DNA of 64,000 nucleotides from a virus, in IMG/VR virus record IMGVR_UViG_3300007513_001761, positions 1 to 64,000 of that record; one strand, given 5' to 3'. Every line of letters starts with the position of its first letter. The first letter of the stretch is position 1. Under the pieces are notes generated by a model, which was not told the DNA's origin, did no database searches, and saw only the letters and a list, made by a program, of their open reading frames with translations. The translations under genes were made by a program, and so were the position numbers. Of this stretch, positions 36,363-43,665 are shown in pieces.

Positions 36363-37688
36363 TTATTCATAGTTTTTACACACATTAGTGGACGGATCTG
36401 ACCATTTTTTACACACAGCGCATGCAGCGTGAGATTTACAAAAATCCTCAACTGACCAAAATGAATCTAAATACCTTCCAAAGCTTATTTGCCCTTGAGA
36501 ACACAAATAGCCGGGGCCTTTTACCCATGAATTAAGGGCAGTCGTATAGTTCCAAACGTCTTCTTTAGAAGTACTAGATAGCCCTTCTATTTCGCTAGAA
36601 TAAGTTCCGCCTTTTCCATGAAGTATCCAGCCCGCTACCGCTAATCCTGTTCTGTCGGCGCCGTGTTTACAGTGTACTAAAACGTTCCCTTTTGCAAATT
36701 CTTTATTAAACGCACTAACCGACTCCTGGAAGCCTTGCCCCTTGATACATCCTTGATGGGCTGACATTTTCTTATATTCAATTTTTTTGCCGGCTGTTTT
36801 TTTATCTAAATATTCGATGTAAGCCTCTTCTATTTCCATCGTGATGCAGGTTGCCATCTGCGGATCCCATCCATATTCGCTATCCAAATCGTCGCGATTA
36901 AGACGAATAAATGTTGTAATATTATCTGTTTCAACCATGTATTTTATTTCACCCAATGTGGGCTGCTTATATCTATAGTTGTTGTTTCCTATCGCTAGAT
37001 AATTACCACTTGGTTTTTTTGCAGTGACAGAATCAAAATTCAAAACACCAGGCGGCACTGTAGCTGGACATTTGCCACCATCGGGGCGCTGTCCTGGGGC
37101 GGCCGTGTCTTGTACGGGATCATAACTCTTCAAGCGGGCAATCGTATTGATCAAGAATTTACCGCTCAGCGGCTCACACTGGGGCTCTTTTGGATCTCTT
37201 AAGTTGGCGCGCTCAATGAGCCGAGTTACAATGCCATGTTGAGAGTTTACTGTGTTTGTTTCTCCGTTCATATTTAAGGTTATTTCTACTATGTCGTTTT
37301 GTCGTATAGGAGAATCAGTAGAGGTTTGGTAGTCGGCAGACGTTACACACAAAGTATGCAATTTAATCAATTTAACGGCTTCCGCAATATTGCTAGTGGA
37401 ATCAAGATTACAGGGGTTTGGCAAATAATGATGCGGGCTTTTCTCGTAAAGATCATCCTTTATTCTCACTCTTATAACATAGCGTCCTATTTGAGCATCT
37501 CCAGTATTTCGGCCAGTTCCTGTATATCTATCTAAGTCGCGTTGAGAGAGAGGGAGGGCATCCGTAAGCGCTACACCTTTGAACACCTTAATTTCTCCTC
37601 GTTTTGCATTAAGCTGATTTTGAGATGCCCACATCAACAATTCTAAACGCATACGAGGCGTTGTAAATGTAGTTTTATCCATTAACAT
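36363..37688 (-). CDS. Tail protein: shared N-domain plus Cys phosphatase
   Basis: A 441-residue protein with two parts. Residues about 30-195 match the N-terminal domain of the next two upstream genes (GEIKVFKGVALTDALPLS, IGRYVIRVRI, a conserved Asn-Pro-Cys, CVTSADYQTST, then a 'C-x2-L-x-G-x-F' end). The C-terminal half carries HCKHGADRTG (339-348), the Cys-x5-Arg loop of tyrosine/dual-specificity phosphatases with catalytic Cys340 and Arg346. A cysteine-rich tail follows. By analogy with its two sisters it should be carried on the virion and act on the cell envelope, perhaps removing phosphate from a surface glycan; this is inference. It starts at ATG 37688, or at 37682 in a TAATG overlap with the preceding stop. 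Confidence 0.75.
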   Translation of the reverse strand: MLMDKTTFTTPRMRLELLMWASQNQLNAKRGEIKVFKGVALTDALPLSQRDLDRYTGTGRNTGDAQIGRYVIRVRIKDDLYEKSPHHYLPNPCNLDSTSNIAEAVKLIKLHTLCVTSADYQTSTDSPIRQNDIVEITLNMNGETNTVNSQHGIVTRLIERANLRDPKEPQCEPLSGKFLINTIARLKSYDPVQDTAAPGQRPDGGKCPATVPPGVLNFDSVTAKKPSGNYLAIGNNNYRYKQPTLGEIKYMVETDNITTFIRLNRDDLDSEYGWDPQMATCITMEIEEAYIEYLDKKTAGKKIEYKKMSAHQGCIKGQGFQESVSAFNKEFAKGNVLVHCKHGADRTGLAVAGWILHGKGGTYSSEIEGLSSTSKEDVWNYTTALNSWVKGPGYLCSQGQISFGRYLDSFWSVEDFCKSHAACAVCKKWSDPSTNVCKNYE

Positions 37689-38917
37689 GGCGGATCCAAT
37701 TTGCTATGTCCAAGCGACATGCTTATATAATCAGCGCGGGTGTCAATCGAGAAATCACCACCTGAGTTTTGATCGATGAATGTTTGTCTATCGCGCCCGG
37801 ACTTGAGCGATGCCCAATCATCAGCCAAAGAAAAACTGTCTGGCTTACCAATTGCCCGTGGCCAAAATACATACATATATGCATCCCCTTGATTGGCAAT
37901 GGCGCGGCCTTTCGGTTTATCAAAGTATTGCTCTACAAGCTCTAGTTGTTGATCCCAATTCATCGCATATACCTTAGTCTGTGCAGCTAATCTGTCAGCA
38001 TCCGAAAAGGGTCGAGAATATCCTTGCAGTCCTGCTGATGTGTCTGGCATAAACTGTATTAAACCAACAGCACATTTAGTCAAACGTGTAGAATGATCAG
38101 AATAGCGGCCTTCACAGCCGATATTTATCTCTTGAGGATCAAAGCCACTCTCGCCATTGATAATGTTAGCCAGCCAACCTGGATCAAAGTTAGCACTAAT
38201 ATTATTGGCAACTTTTACAATTCCGTCTGCCTGGTGTTGGCTCAGCCCATATGCTTTCATCAAATCTGCGGCTGTACGGTGGGAGGCTTTTCCGGAAAGA
38301 GAGCATTTAGTAGTTACAGGTCCGGACGAGTGATCGGCTAGCAACGTTAGTTCTGAAGTGTCGAACTTGCCTTGCAAGCTCTCACAGAGGTTTTGTAAAA
38401 AAGGATCGTACTTTGCTTTGGAAACAATTTGAATTATTTCTCCATGATCTGTATGAATATTACCTCGTGAATCGACGGTCATAGTGACTCTTACTTTGTC
38501 ACCTCTGCGCACTATAGAATCACTACTTATGCTAAAGTCTTCAGACGTTACATATGTTGTAAACATTTTTATCATCTTAATAGTCGCGACTAGATCTGGA
38601 GTTTCTCCAATCCCACAAGGATCTATTAAAAAGCGATGAGGGTTTTCTATAGGCTTCAACATATCTCCATTAGCGTTCCCAACGATCATGGCTTTAATGA
38701 TATAACGTCCAATGGTAGCTGCGTCTATTGCGCCTATTGGTCCATTTTTGGTATAATTGCGCTGCTGCTCTCGGCTTAATGGAACAGCGTCTGTTAGTGC
38801 TATAGCAGTAAATTCACGAATTTCGCCACGTCCACGTCGATTAAATCGTATTTCAAATTTATCCGCAATCGATAGGCGCAGTGCTTCTTCGGGAGTGGTG
38901 GGGTAGTCAACAGACAT
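37682..38917 (-). CDS. Tail lysin: shared N-domain plus lytic transglycosylase
   Basis: A 411-residue protein. Residues about 30-195 are the domain shared by three tandem genes (GEIREFTAIALTDAVPLS, IENPHRFLIDPC, GETPDLVATIKMIKMF, VTSEDFSISSDS, CESLQGKF). The C-terminal 190 residues are a soluble lytic transglycosylase domain with the catalytic Glu256 in NGESGFDP and the AVGLIQFMPDT motif. It would cut peptidoglycan between MurNAc and GlcNAc, locally opening the wall during DNA injection. Two cysteine-bearing inserts (NIGCEGRYSDH; LTKC) are unusual for the family. It is directly adjacent to the M23 gene (TAAATG), so it is made with it. Confidence 0.88.
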   Translation of the reverse strand: MSVDYPTTPEEALRLSIADKFEIRFNRRGRGEIREFTAIALTDAVPLSREQQRNYTKNGPIGAIDAATIGRYIIKAMIVGNANGDMLKPIENPHRFLIDPCGIGETPDLVATIKMIKMFTTYVTSEDFSISSDSIVRRGDKVRVTMTVDSRGNIHTDHGEIIQIVSKAKYDPFLQNLCESLQGKFDTSELTLLADHSSGPVTTKCSLSGKASHRTAADLMKAYGLSQHQADGIVKVANNISANFDPGWLANIINGESGFDPQEINIGCEGRYSDHSTRLTKCAVGLIQFMPDTSAGLQGYSRPFSDADRLAAQTKVYAMNWDQQLELVEQYFDKPKGRAIANQGDAYMYVFWPRAIGKPDSFSLADDWASLKSGRDRQTFIDQNSGGDFSIDTRADYISMSLGHSKLDPPC

Positions 38918-40075
38918 TTAGCCTTCCACCATGGGGCCTTCGGCTGCATCAGTCCCTGCTGGGCTCGTGGGATCTGTAGAAGCAACAGCGGGTGCAGTCG
39001 GATCATCACATTTTTGAATTGCCTTAATAAAGGGAGTTGCGTCCATGGGACTAGAACCTTTCCAAAGCTCCATATGTAAATGAGGGCCGGTACCCACGCC
39101 GGTATTTCCAACCTTTCCAATAAGATCTCCGCGACTCACGAGGTCTCCCGCCTTAATATGTGTGGGCTTCTGTGCCATGTGAAAATATTTCGTTTTATAG
39201 CCACTCCCGAGTCCTGTGTGTTTAATGTTAACGGAATTGCCTTGGCGCGTCTTGCCATCCCATGCATAAACTTTATCAATTACTCCATCAGCGGCTGCAT
39301 ATATTGGCGTGCCCGTCGAAGCTCCCCAGTCGGTGCCCTGGTGTTCTTCGCCGCCTCTAGGTCCATAGGGGCTCGTAATGGGATATGAATCATTCATTAA
39401 TGGATGCATCAAATAGAACTCAGAGTATTCTTCTGCACACACTTCTGCGTCTATCGTTATAGACGGAATAGATGTCTCTAACAACTCAATCGTATTAACA
39501 GTGAATTGTCCCTGTAAGCTTTCACATGAATCAAATTGCGGACGTGCAGGATCTGCGGCTTCTACCACTCCTAGAATTTCTCCTTGCTCCATGATCAAAG
39601 CTCCATCGCCACCTACCTGTAAAGTCACTTTAATGATATCATTCCTGTTTATGTTCATCCCGGAACTTATATCGTAGTCTGTGCTGGTGATGAATGTCGG
39701 AAACATTTTAGCTAATGCGATTGAAGTGGCTATATCTGGCGTTTTTCCCAGGCTACAAGGATCGACCAAATAACTGTGTGGGTTTTCAATAAACGGCAAT
39801 CGGTTACCAATCGCATCTCCAACGATAATGGCCTTTACCGCAGAGCGGGCTATTTTGGAATCATCCGGAGAGCTTGTCGTCGAAACAGAGGCTAGCCCAT
39901 ATCGTTCCAACATTTTCTTGCGCGAAAGTGGCACACCGTCGGTAATTGCACGGGCAGTGAACTCTCGAATTTCGCCTGGGAACCCAACGGTTGCTTTGTT
40001 TTGTTTTTGCGCGGCGTAGAGTCCTATCTTGGCCCTAGCCATTGTAAAATCACTATAATCAAGTGGCATCCACAT
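38918..40075 (-). CDS. Tail lysin: shared N-domain plus M23 peptidase
   Basis: A 385-residue protein. The N-terminal 195 residues are the three-gene shared domain (GEIREFTARAITDGVPLS, IENPHSYLVDPC, GKTPDIATSIALAKMF, ITSTDYDISS, CESLQGQF). The C-terminal half is an M23 (LytM/lysostaphin-type) zinc endopeptidase: HQGTD (His245, Asp249), His299 in YFHM, and HLH (332-334). It would cut peptide crosslinks in peptidoglycan at the site of infection. A Pro/Ala/Ser/Thr-rich tail ends the protein. The first ATG overlaps the preceding gene by 17 bases; ATG at 40069 has better spacing (9 bases) from GGAG. Confidence 0.9.
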   Translation of the reverse strand: MWMPLDYSDFTMARAKIGLYAAQKQNKATVGFPGEIREFTARAITDGVPLSRKKMLERYGLASVSTTSSPDDSKIARSAVKAIIVGDAIGNRLPFIENPHSYLVDPCSLGKTPDIATSIALAKMFPTFITSTDYDISSGMNINRNDIIKVTLQVGGDGALIMEQGEILGVVEAADPARPQFDSCESLQGQFTVNTIELLETSIPSITIDAEVCAEEYSEFYLMHPLMNDSYPITSPYGPRGGEEHQGTDWGASTGTPIYAAADGVIDKVYAWDGKTRQGNSVNIKHTGLGSGYKTKYFHMAQKPTHIKAGDLVSRGDLIGKVGNTGVGTGPHLHMELWKGSSPMDATPFIKAIQKCDDPTAPAVASTDPTSPAGTDAAEGPMVEG

Positions 40076-40364
40076 TATCTCCTTGAATTAAATCAAAGAG
40101 AGAGTTTTTGTCATCTTCGGTAAGCTCTACCTCTCGCCCAGAAGCTTTGTGTTTAAGACCGATAAGCTTTACTAGCTGTTCATTGGAACGTTGCATTGTT
40201 TCAATGTGTTTGGCGGCTACAGGGCTCAGATATTTGTTTTGTTCTGCATCTTTGGCAATGGCGTTAGCAATCTCATTTAAAAACTCTCGGGCCACTTTGC
40301 GGTCATTACGAATGTTGCCAAGCGCCTCTTCCATAAGTTTTTTTAAATCTTCTTGTTTGCTCAT
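40059..40364 (-). CDS. Small helical phage protein (101 aa)
   Basis: A 101-residue, almost entirely helical, charged protein (KKLMEEALGNIRNDRKVAREFL, then YLSPVAAKHIETMQRSNEQLVKL) with an acidic C-terminus. It is not recognised with confidence; the helical make-up and size would fit a small assembly or DNA-binding adaptor, including a small terminase-like protein, but no diagnostic motif is present. It overlaps the sigma factor gene by ATGA and the M23 gene by 17 bases, so it is translated with both. Confidence 0.6.
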   Translation of the reverse strand: MSKQEDLKKLMEEALGNIRNDRKVAREFLNEIANAIAKDAEQNKYLSPVAAKHIETMQRSNEQLVKLIGLKHKASGREVELTEDDKNSLFDLIQGDNVDAT

Positions 40365-41062
40365 AATACGCCACTCTCCCAGTCTTGCTTGAACAGGTAA
40401 TACTTTTTTCTAAATTTCTTTAGAGAATTAACAATCTGTTTGGTGTTAAGTCCAGTAATCTCTCTCAAGTATAGGTAAATAGCTTTTTTGTTAAAAATTT
40501 CTATATCCTCTTTCGACTCAAATAAGATAATAATGGCTTTATAAACTTTAAGATCATTTTCCTTCATTTGGGAAGTGTCCCAAGAACTAAGTTCTGTGTG
40601 GAATGAGAGCCAGAATTCTTCGTCTTCTCTCTCGGTCACATAAGATTCATTCGTCGATAGATACTCTTCTTCGTAAGCTTTTGAGACATTTTCATAATCA
40701 ACCTCGCGCATGCTGCGTTTTTGCTGCTGCTTGACTTTATGAATGAACCAATTCTTAGTAATAACAGAAAAATAGGAAAAGGCTTTGGAGCCTTTAGTGG
40801 GGTCGTATTTATCTAAAATGGTCATAAGCCATATCTTACATTCGTCGCGCAAATAGTCGCAATTAGGAAGATTCGTAAATTTATAAGTAAAAACTATTTT
40901 ATCCACCATTTCGTTAAAAGCAGGCTGGATGAGGTTTACATATAACTCAGTTCTTTCTTTTATGCAGTCTGTGTTGCTATATCGGATAATGGCATTTTCA
41001 TGGACAACGGTAAAATAGTGATTACTCTTTTTGGCCGCTCTCTTCTTCTTCGTTTTCTTCAT
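40361..41062 (-). CDS. 55: Late sigma factor, gp55-like
   Basis: A protein of about 233 residues resembling T4 gp55, the sigma factor that directs host RNA polymerase to phage late promoters. The core DYLRDECKIWLMTILDKYDP, KGSKAFSYFSVITKNWF, HKVKQQQKR is the sigma region 2-like segment. The C-terminal part (YLYLREITGLNTKQIVNSLKKFRKKY) has a helix-turn-helix character. A Lys-rich N-terminus precedes the domain. It is longer than T4 gp55 (185). ATG at 41062 is the first ATG and gives a 41-base overlap with the preceding gene. Its targets may be the TATTTATAG boxes in this window (inference). Confidence 0.82.
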   Translation of the reverse strand: MKKTKKKRAAKKSNHYFTVVHENAIIRYSNTDCIKERTELYVNLIQPAFNEMVDKIVFTYKFTNLPNCDYLRDECKIWLMTILDKYDPTKGSKAFSYFSVITKNWFIHKVKQQQKRSMREVDYENVSKAYEEEYLSTNESYVTEREDEEFWLSFHTELSSWDTSQMKENDLKVYKAIIILFESKEDIEIFNKKAIYLYLREITGLNTKQIVNSLKKFRKKYYLFKQDWESGVL

Positions 41063-41393
41063 CAATGAGTTCAGGTTCCTTGCTATCGTCTGTAATTTCG
41101 GGCGCTTCTGGTTCTGTCAACGAGTAAATATACTCGAAAGTTTCTAGTTGTTCGTTAAAAGACACAGCATGGTGTAGAAGATGTTCTAAGGTTTGATCTC
41201 CATAGAATGCATCCAAATCATATACAGACTTAACATGTTTTGCGAATGCATCTATCATATGTTGTAAATCTCCTAGTTCTTCTGACACCGAGAGAAGTTG
41301 CACGATGGCCGAGCGAGCATAAATAAAAATACCCACATTAAGAAACAGCGATAACGTTAGCACTGCAGATAGTATTATTTCAAGTCGGCTCAT
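41022..41393 (-). CDS. Single-pass membrane protein, acidic tail (123 aa)
   Basis: A 123-residue protein with one N-terminal transmembrane segment (residues about 5-27, IILSAVLTLSLFLNVGIFIYA), a helical middle and a very acidic C-terminus (PEITDDSKEPELIDEENEEEE). The function is not recognised. SD GAGG lies 6 bases before the ATG. It sits between the zinc-ribbon gene and the gp55-like gene, and overlaps both. Confidence 0.65.
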   Translation of the reverse strand: MSRLEIILSAVLTLSLFLNVGIFIYARSAIVQLLSVSEELGDLQHMIDAFAKHVKSVYDLDAFYGDQTLEHLLHHAVSFNEQLETFEYIYSLTEPEAPEITDDSKEPELIDEENEEEESGQKE

Positions 41394-41655
41394 ATGTTTC
41401 CTCTTTTGCTTTGCTTTTCTCTTGTTTTAACAACTCTTTATTGGCTTCAATAAATTCCTTTGTAATCTCTCCAACTTTGATGTCTGATGACTCTCCATCG
41501 GGTGATTTTATGATTTGTGGTGTTGTTAAACTTTTTACTAGAGAACCAGTTAGCTCACAAAATTTACATTGTAAGCTGTCGGCAGTTTCAGTTATCCGGT
41601 GAAATGCCATTTGTTCGCTGCGGCAATCCGCACAAACGTACCGGTATCGGGGCAT
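41380..41655 (-). CDS. FmdB-like zinc ribbon protein (91 aa)
   Basis: A 91-residue protein with a zinc ribbon: Cys8-x2-Cys11 and Cys30-x2-Cys33, starting MPRYRYVCADC as in FmdB-type regulatory zinc ribbons. The C-terminal 45 residues are helical and charged. Such small ribbons often bind nucleic acid or RNA polymerase; next to a gp55-like sigma gene a transcription accessory role is plausible but not shown. It starts directly after the upstream stop codon (TAAATG). Confidence 0.65.
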   Translation of the reverse strand: MPRYRYVCADCRSEQMAFHRITETADSLQCKFCELTGSLVKSLTTPQIIKSPDGESSDIKVGEITKEFIEANKELLKQEKSKAKEETYEPT

Positions 41656-41880
41656 TTACTTTTTCACCAAGTTTTCTAAATCTTCGTTAGAAACTTCCGC
41701 ATTGTTAGTTACCCTAACTGTGGGTGGGTTTCTAACAACAAGCCCATCTTGGGTCTCAACCAAGTCAAATCCTTGTAAAATTGGCACAATGTCCAATTCA
41801 TTTAACAAAGATTCCTGGAGGGCCATCATAATAGCCCCCATTGCTTGGTTAGACAATTTCAATTCTTTAGCTGTTGTCAT
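41656..41880 (-). CDS. Conserved small phage protein (74 aa)
   Basis: A 74-residue protein with an N-terminal helix (LSNQAMGAIMMALQESLLNE) followed by DIVPILQGFDLVETQDGLVVRNPPTV. This helix-then-NPP layout recalls small proteins of unknown role in marine T4-like phages. The start at 41880 is chosen over an open frame extending 28 codons further upstream because GGAG lies 6 bases before this ATG and the extension would run into the cupin gene. No function is proposed. Confidence 0.65.
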   Translation of the reverse strand: MTTAKELKLSNQAMGAIMMALQESLLNELDIVPILQGFDLVETQDGLVVRNPPTVRVTNNAEVSNEDLENLVKK

Positions 41881-41881
41881 T

Positions 41882-42259
41882 TTAATCTCCTTTTTCGATT
41901 CTGTAGCTGTCGCTATCAAAGTGTTGTGTTGAGAACTCAAAAAGTTCTGTGTCTTGCAGAGCAATCATTCTGTGGCGTAATCCGCGATATACATGAAAGT
42001 TGTCGCCGGCCTCTAAAACAATCTCCTCTGCGTCTTCTAATTTATCTCCATCTGAGTATTTTACCAGAAGTCTTCCAGATTGAACATAAAAAACCTCGTC
42101 CTTCAATTTGTGAAAGTGCCATGAGCACTGCTTGTCCTTCTCAAAGAACAACAGCTTTCCGCAATATTCCTCACAATTTACTATCCATCTTTCCCAGCCC
42201 CAGCCTTTATCAACGTGGGTCATCGGCAAAGAAGTCGTCTGCTTTAATTCCTTTGTCAT
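41882..42259 (-). CDS. Cupin sugar-isomerase-like protein
   Basis: A 125-residue single-domain cupin. The metal-binding residues are visible: H48-x-H50 and Glu55 in SWHFHKLKDEVFYV, and His96 in GLRHRM, the pattern of the C-terminal domain of type II mannose-6-phosphate isomerases and related sugar-binding cupins. It would bind a divalent metal and a sugar or sugar phosphate. It is the last gene of the glycan island and overlaps the HAD gene. ATG at 42259 has GGAG 12 bases upstream; Met13 (42223) would shorten the overlap but has no ribosome site. Confidence 0.75.
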   Translation of the reverse strand: MTKELKQTTSLPMTHVDKGWGWERWIVNCEEYCGKLLFFEKDKQCSWHFHKLKDEVFYVQSGRLLVKYSDGDKLEDAEEIVLEAGDNFHVYRGLRHRMIALQDTELFEFSTQHFDSDSYRIEKGD

Positions 42260-42539
42260 CTATGTAAAAATCTCCTGAAGGTTTTCCTAATATCAATTTG
42301 TGGTACTTTGCTTCCCACTTTTTTAATTGTCTTTCTGTTAAATCGTGAAAATCATTGTGGGCTCTGAATCGGTTTCCGTGGTGTCTTCCCATTCCTCGCG
42401 CAGTAAAGTATACTATATTATGCCCTTCTTTATACAAAGTGTTAATTTTTTTAATTCGTTCCTCGAAAGGTTTTGCTTTTCTATAGTCTCCGTCTGTTAA
42501 TGTACAGATGGTGCCGTCGATATCAAACACATATGTCAT
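42210..42539 (-). CDS. Small HAD phosphatase, sugar-phosphate type
   Basis: A 109-residue HAD-superfamily hydrolase with the nucleophile motif DIDGT (Asp6, Asp8), a Thr at 46 (YFTARG) as motif II, Lys86 region and the acidic motif DD at 94-95. It belongs with the short HAD proteins found next to sugar nucleotidyltransferases in capsule clusters. It is much shorter than GmhB (about 190), so a heptose-bisphosphatase role is possible but not assured. It is joined to the nucleotidyltransferase gene by an ATGA overlap. Confidence 0.78.
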   Translation of the reverse strand: MTYVFDIDGTICTLTDGDYRKAKPFEERIKKINTLYKEGHNIVYFTARGMGRHHGNRFRAHNDFHDLTERQLKKWEAKYHKLILGKPSGDFYIDDKGIKADDFFADDPR

Positions 42540-42928
42540 TTCATGTTTCCTAAAATTCGAGTTGTGGAGTAATCCCCAATTCTCTTAAAAAATTTTAATT
42601 CGAGTACATATTCTTGGCCAACCACATCTTTTCCTTCCCAATCAGATCCGATGACCATAACATCTGGCGCCAGGGATCTTATCTCTTCTTCTAATTCTCG
42701 CCTGGTATTGAATACTACCACTTCGTCAATGTATTTTATACACTCTAAAGCAAATTTCCTGTCACTCACGTTATTAAAAGGTCGTTCTTCTCCCTTGTCT
42801 TTTCTAACTTTTTCGTCAGAATCAATACCGACTACTAGTTCATCTCCCAATGATTTCGCATACTTAAACATTTCAAAGTGACCACGATGCAAGATGTCAA
42901 AACATCCATTTACCCACACAAGCTTCAT
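42536..42928 (-). CDS. Heptose nucleotidyltransferase, RfaE2/HldC-like
   Basis: A 130-residue nucleotidyltransferase of the RfaE domain II / glycerol-3-phosphate cytidylyltransferase family. The HxGH signature is His14-Arg-Gly-His17 in GCFDILHRGH, and the C-terminal STTRI motif is present. It would join a sugar 1-phosphate to a nucleotide, most likely heptose 1-phosphate to ADP, GDP or CDP. The start at 42928 is taken because it overlaps the kinase stop as ATGA; a longer frame exists but lacks a ribosome site. Together with the kinase and HAD gene it makes a split version of bacterial HldE. Confidence 0.85.
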   Translation of the reverse strand: MKLVWVNGCFDILHRGHFEMFKYAKSLGDELVVGIDSDEKVRKDKGEERPFNNVSDRKFALECIKYIDEVVVFNTRRELEEEIRSLAPDVMVIGSDWEGKDVVGQEYVLELKFFKRIGDYSTTRILGNMK

Positions 42929-43665
42929 ACGACACTCACGCCTTTCTTTTGTACAACTTGAGTAGCGCAAGTATTCGCAAACTCAATGGCGCTGGCAATG
43001 TCTTTACTTTCTGCATAGCGCGCAACAAGAGCACTAATAAAAGTGTCGCCGGCGCCGGACGTATCTTTTATTTCTACTTTCGGTACTGGGTAATATTCGT
43101 TCAAATAACGAGCGCCTTTAGGCCCGAGAGTGATGATCATCTTTTTAATTAGTTCGTCATCTAACATGTGCTTAGTTCTATTATATTCGAACTCGTTAAT
43201 CTTGATAAATTTAATCTCACGACACCAATCCCCTAGGATCTTTTTGGTGTCTAAAAAAGTATACGGGTTCTGTTGGGCAATATAAGCTATGTCCGTTTCC
43301 GAGAGAAAACCTTTATTATAATCGGAGATAACAATCACATCATAAGGCGAAAAATCAATTTGTTCAAGCTCACAGCGCACGATGTTATCATCATTCTCAT
43401 CGCAACGCAAAATGATGTAGTTGGTTCTATCATCTACAAATCTAACTTTTCGCACAGATTCCCAATTAGCATTTGTGGCAATATCCACGCTTGCTTCGAC
43501 CAATGATTGAATATTACGATAAACATTCATCGCCATACCAGGATTGGTGTTGACGCTGTCTCTGTCTAACTTAATCACCGGCACAGGAGCTTCCGGGCAT
43601 AAACGACTACATTCACCATATTGGTAAACGTCTACACAACTTTCGCCAATCACCAGAATACGCAT
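42925..43665 (-). CDS. PfkB-family sugar kinase, RfaE1/HldA-like
   Basis: A 246-residue ribokinase/PfkB-family kinase. It has the N-terminal ILVIGESCVDVYQYGECSRLCPEAPVPV segment typical of the heptose-7-phosphate kinase domain of HldE and the ATP-site DTSGAGDTF (201-209) with catalytic Asp207. It is about 70 residues shorter than bacterial RfaE1, mainly in the lid and middle region, and still holds both ends of the fold. It probably makes a heptose 1,7-bisphosphate. TAATG coupling links it to the aminotransferase-family gene. Confidence 0.8.
   Translation of the reverse strand: MRILVIGESCVDVYQYGECSRLCPEAPVPVIKLDRDSVNTNPGMAMNVYRNIQSLVEASVDIATNANWESVRKVRFVDDRTNYIILRCDENDDNIVRCELEQIDFSPYDVIVISDYNKGFLSETDIAYIAQQNPYTFLDTKKILGDWCREIKFIKINEFEYNRTKHMLDDELIKKMIITLGPKGARYLNEYYPVPKVEIKDTSGAGDTFISALVARYAESKDIASAIEFANTCATQVVQKKGVSVV

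Noticed and set aside
40059-40364. Call as small terminase subunit
   Set aside because: Only helical character and position support it; no DNA-binding motif or adjacent large terminase gene is seen in the window.
41881-41964. 28-codon N-terminal extension of the 74-residue protein
   Set aside because: The extension runs into the cupin gene and the internal ATG at 41880 has GGAG 6 bases upstream.
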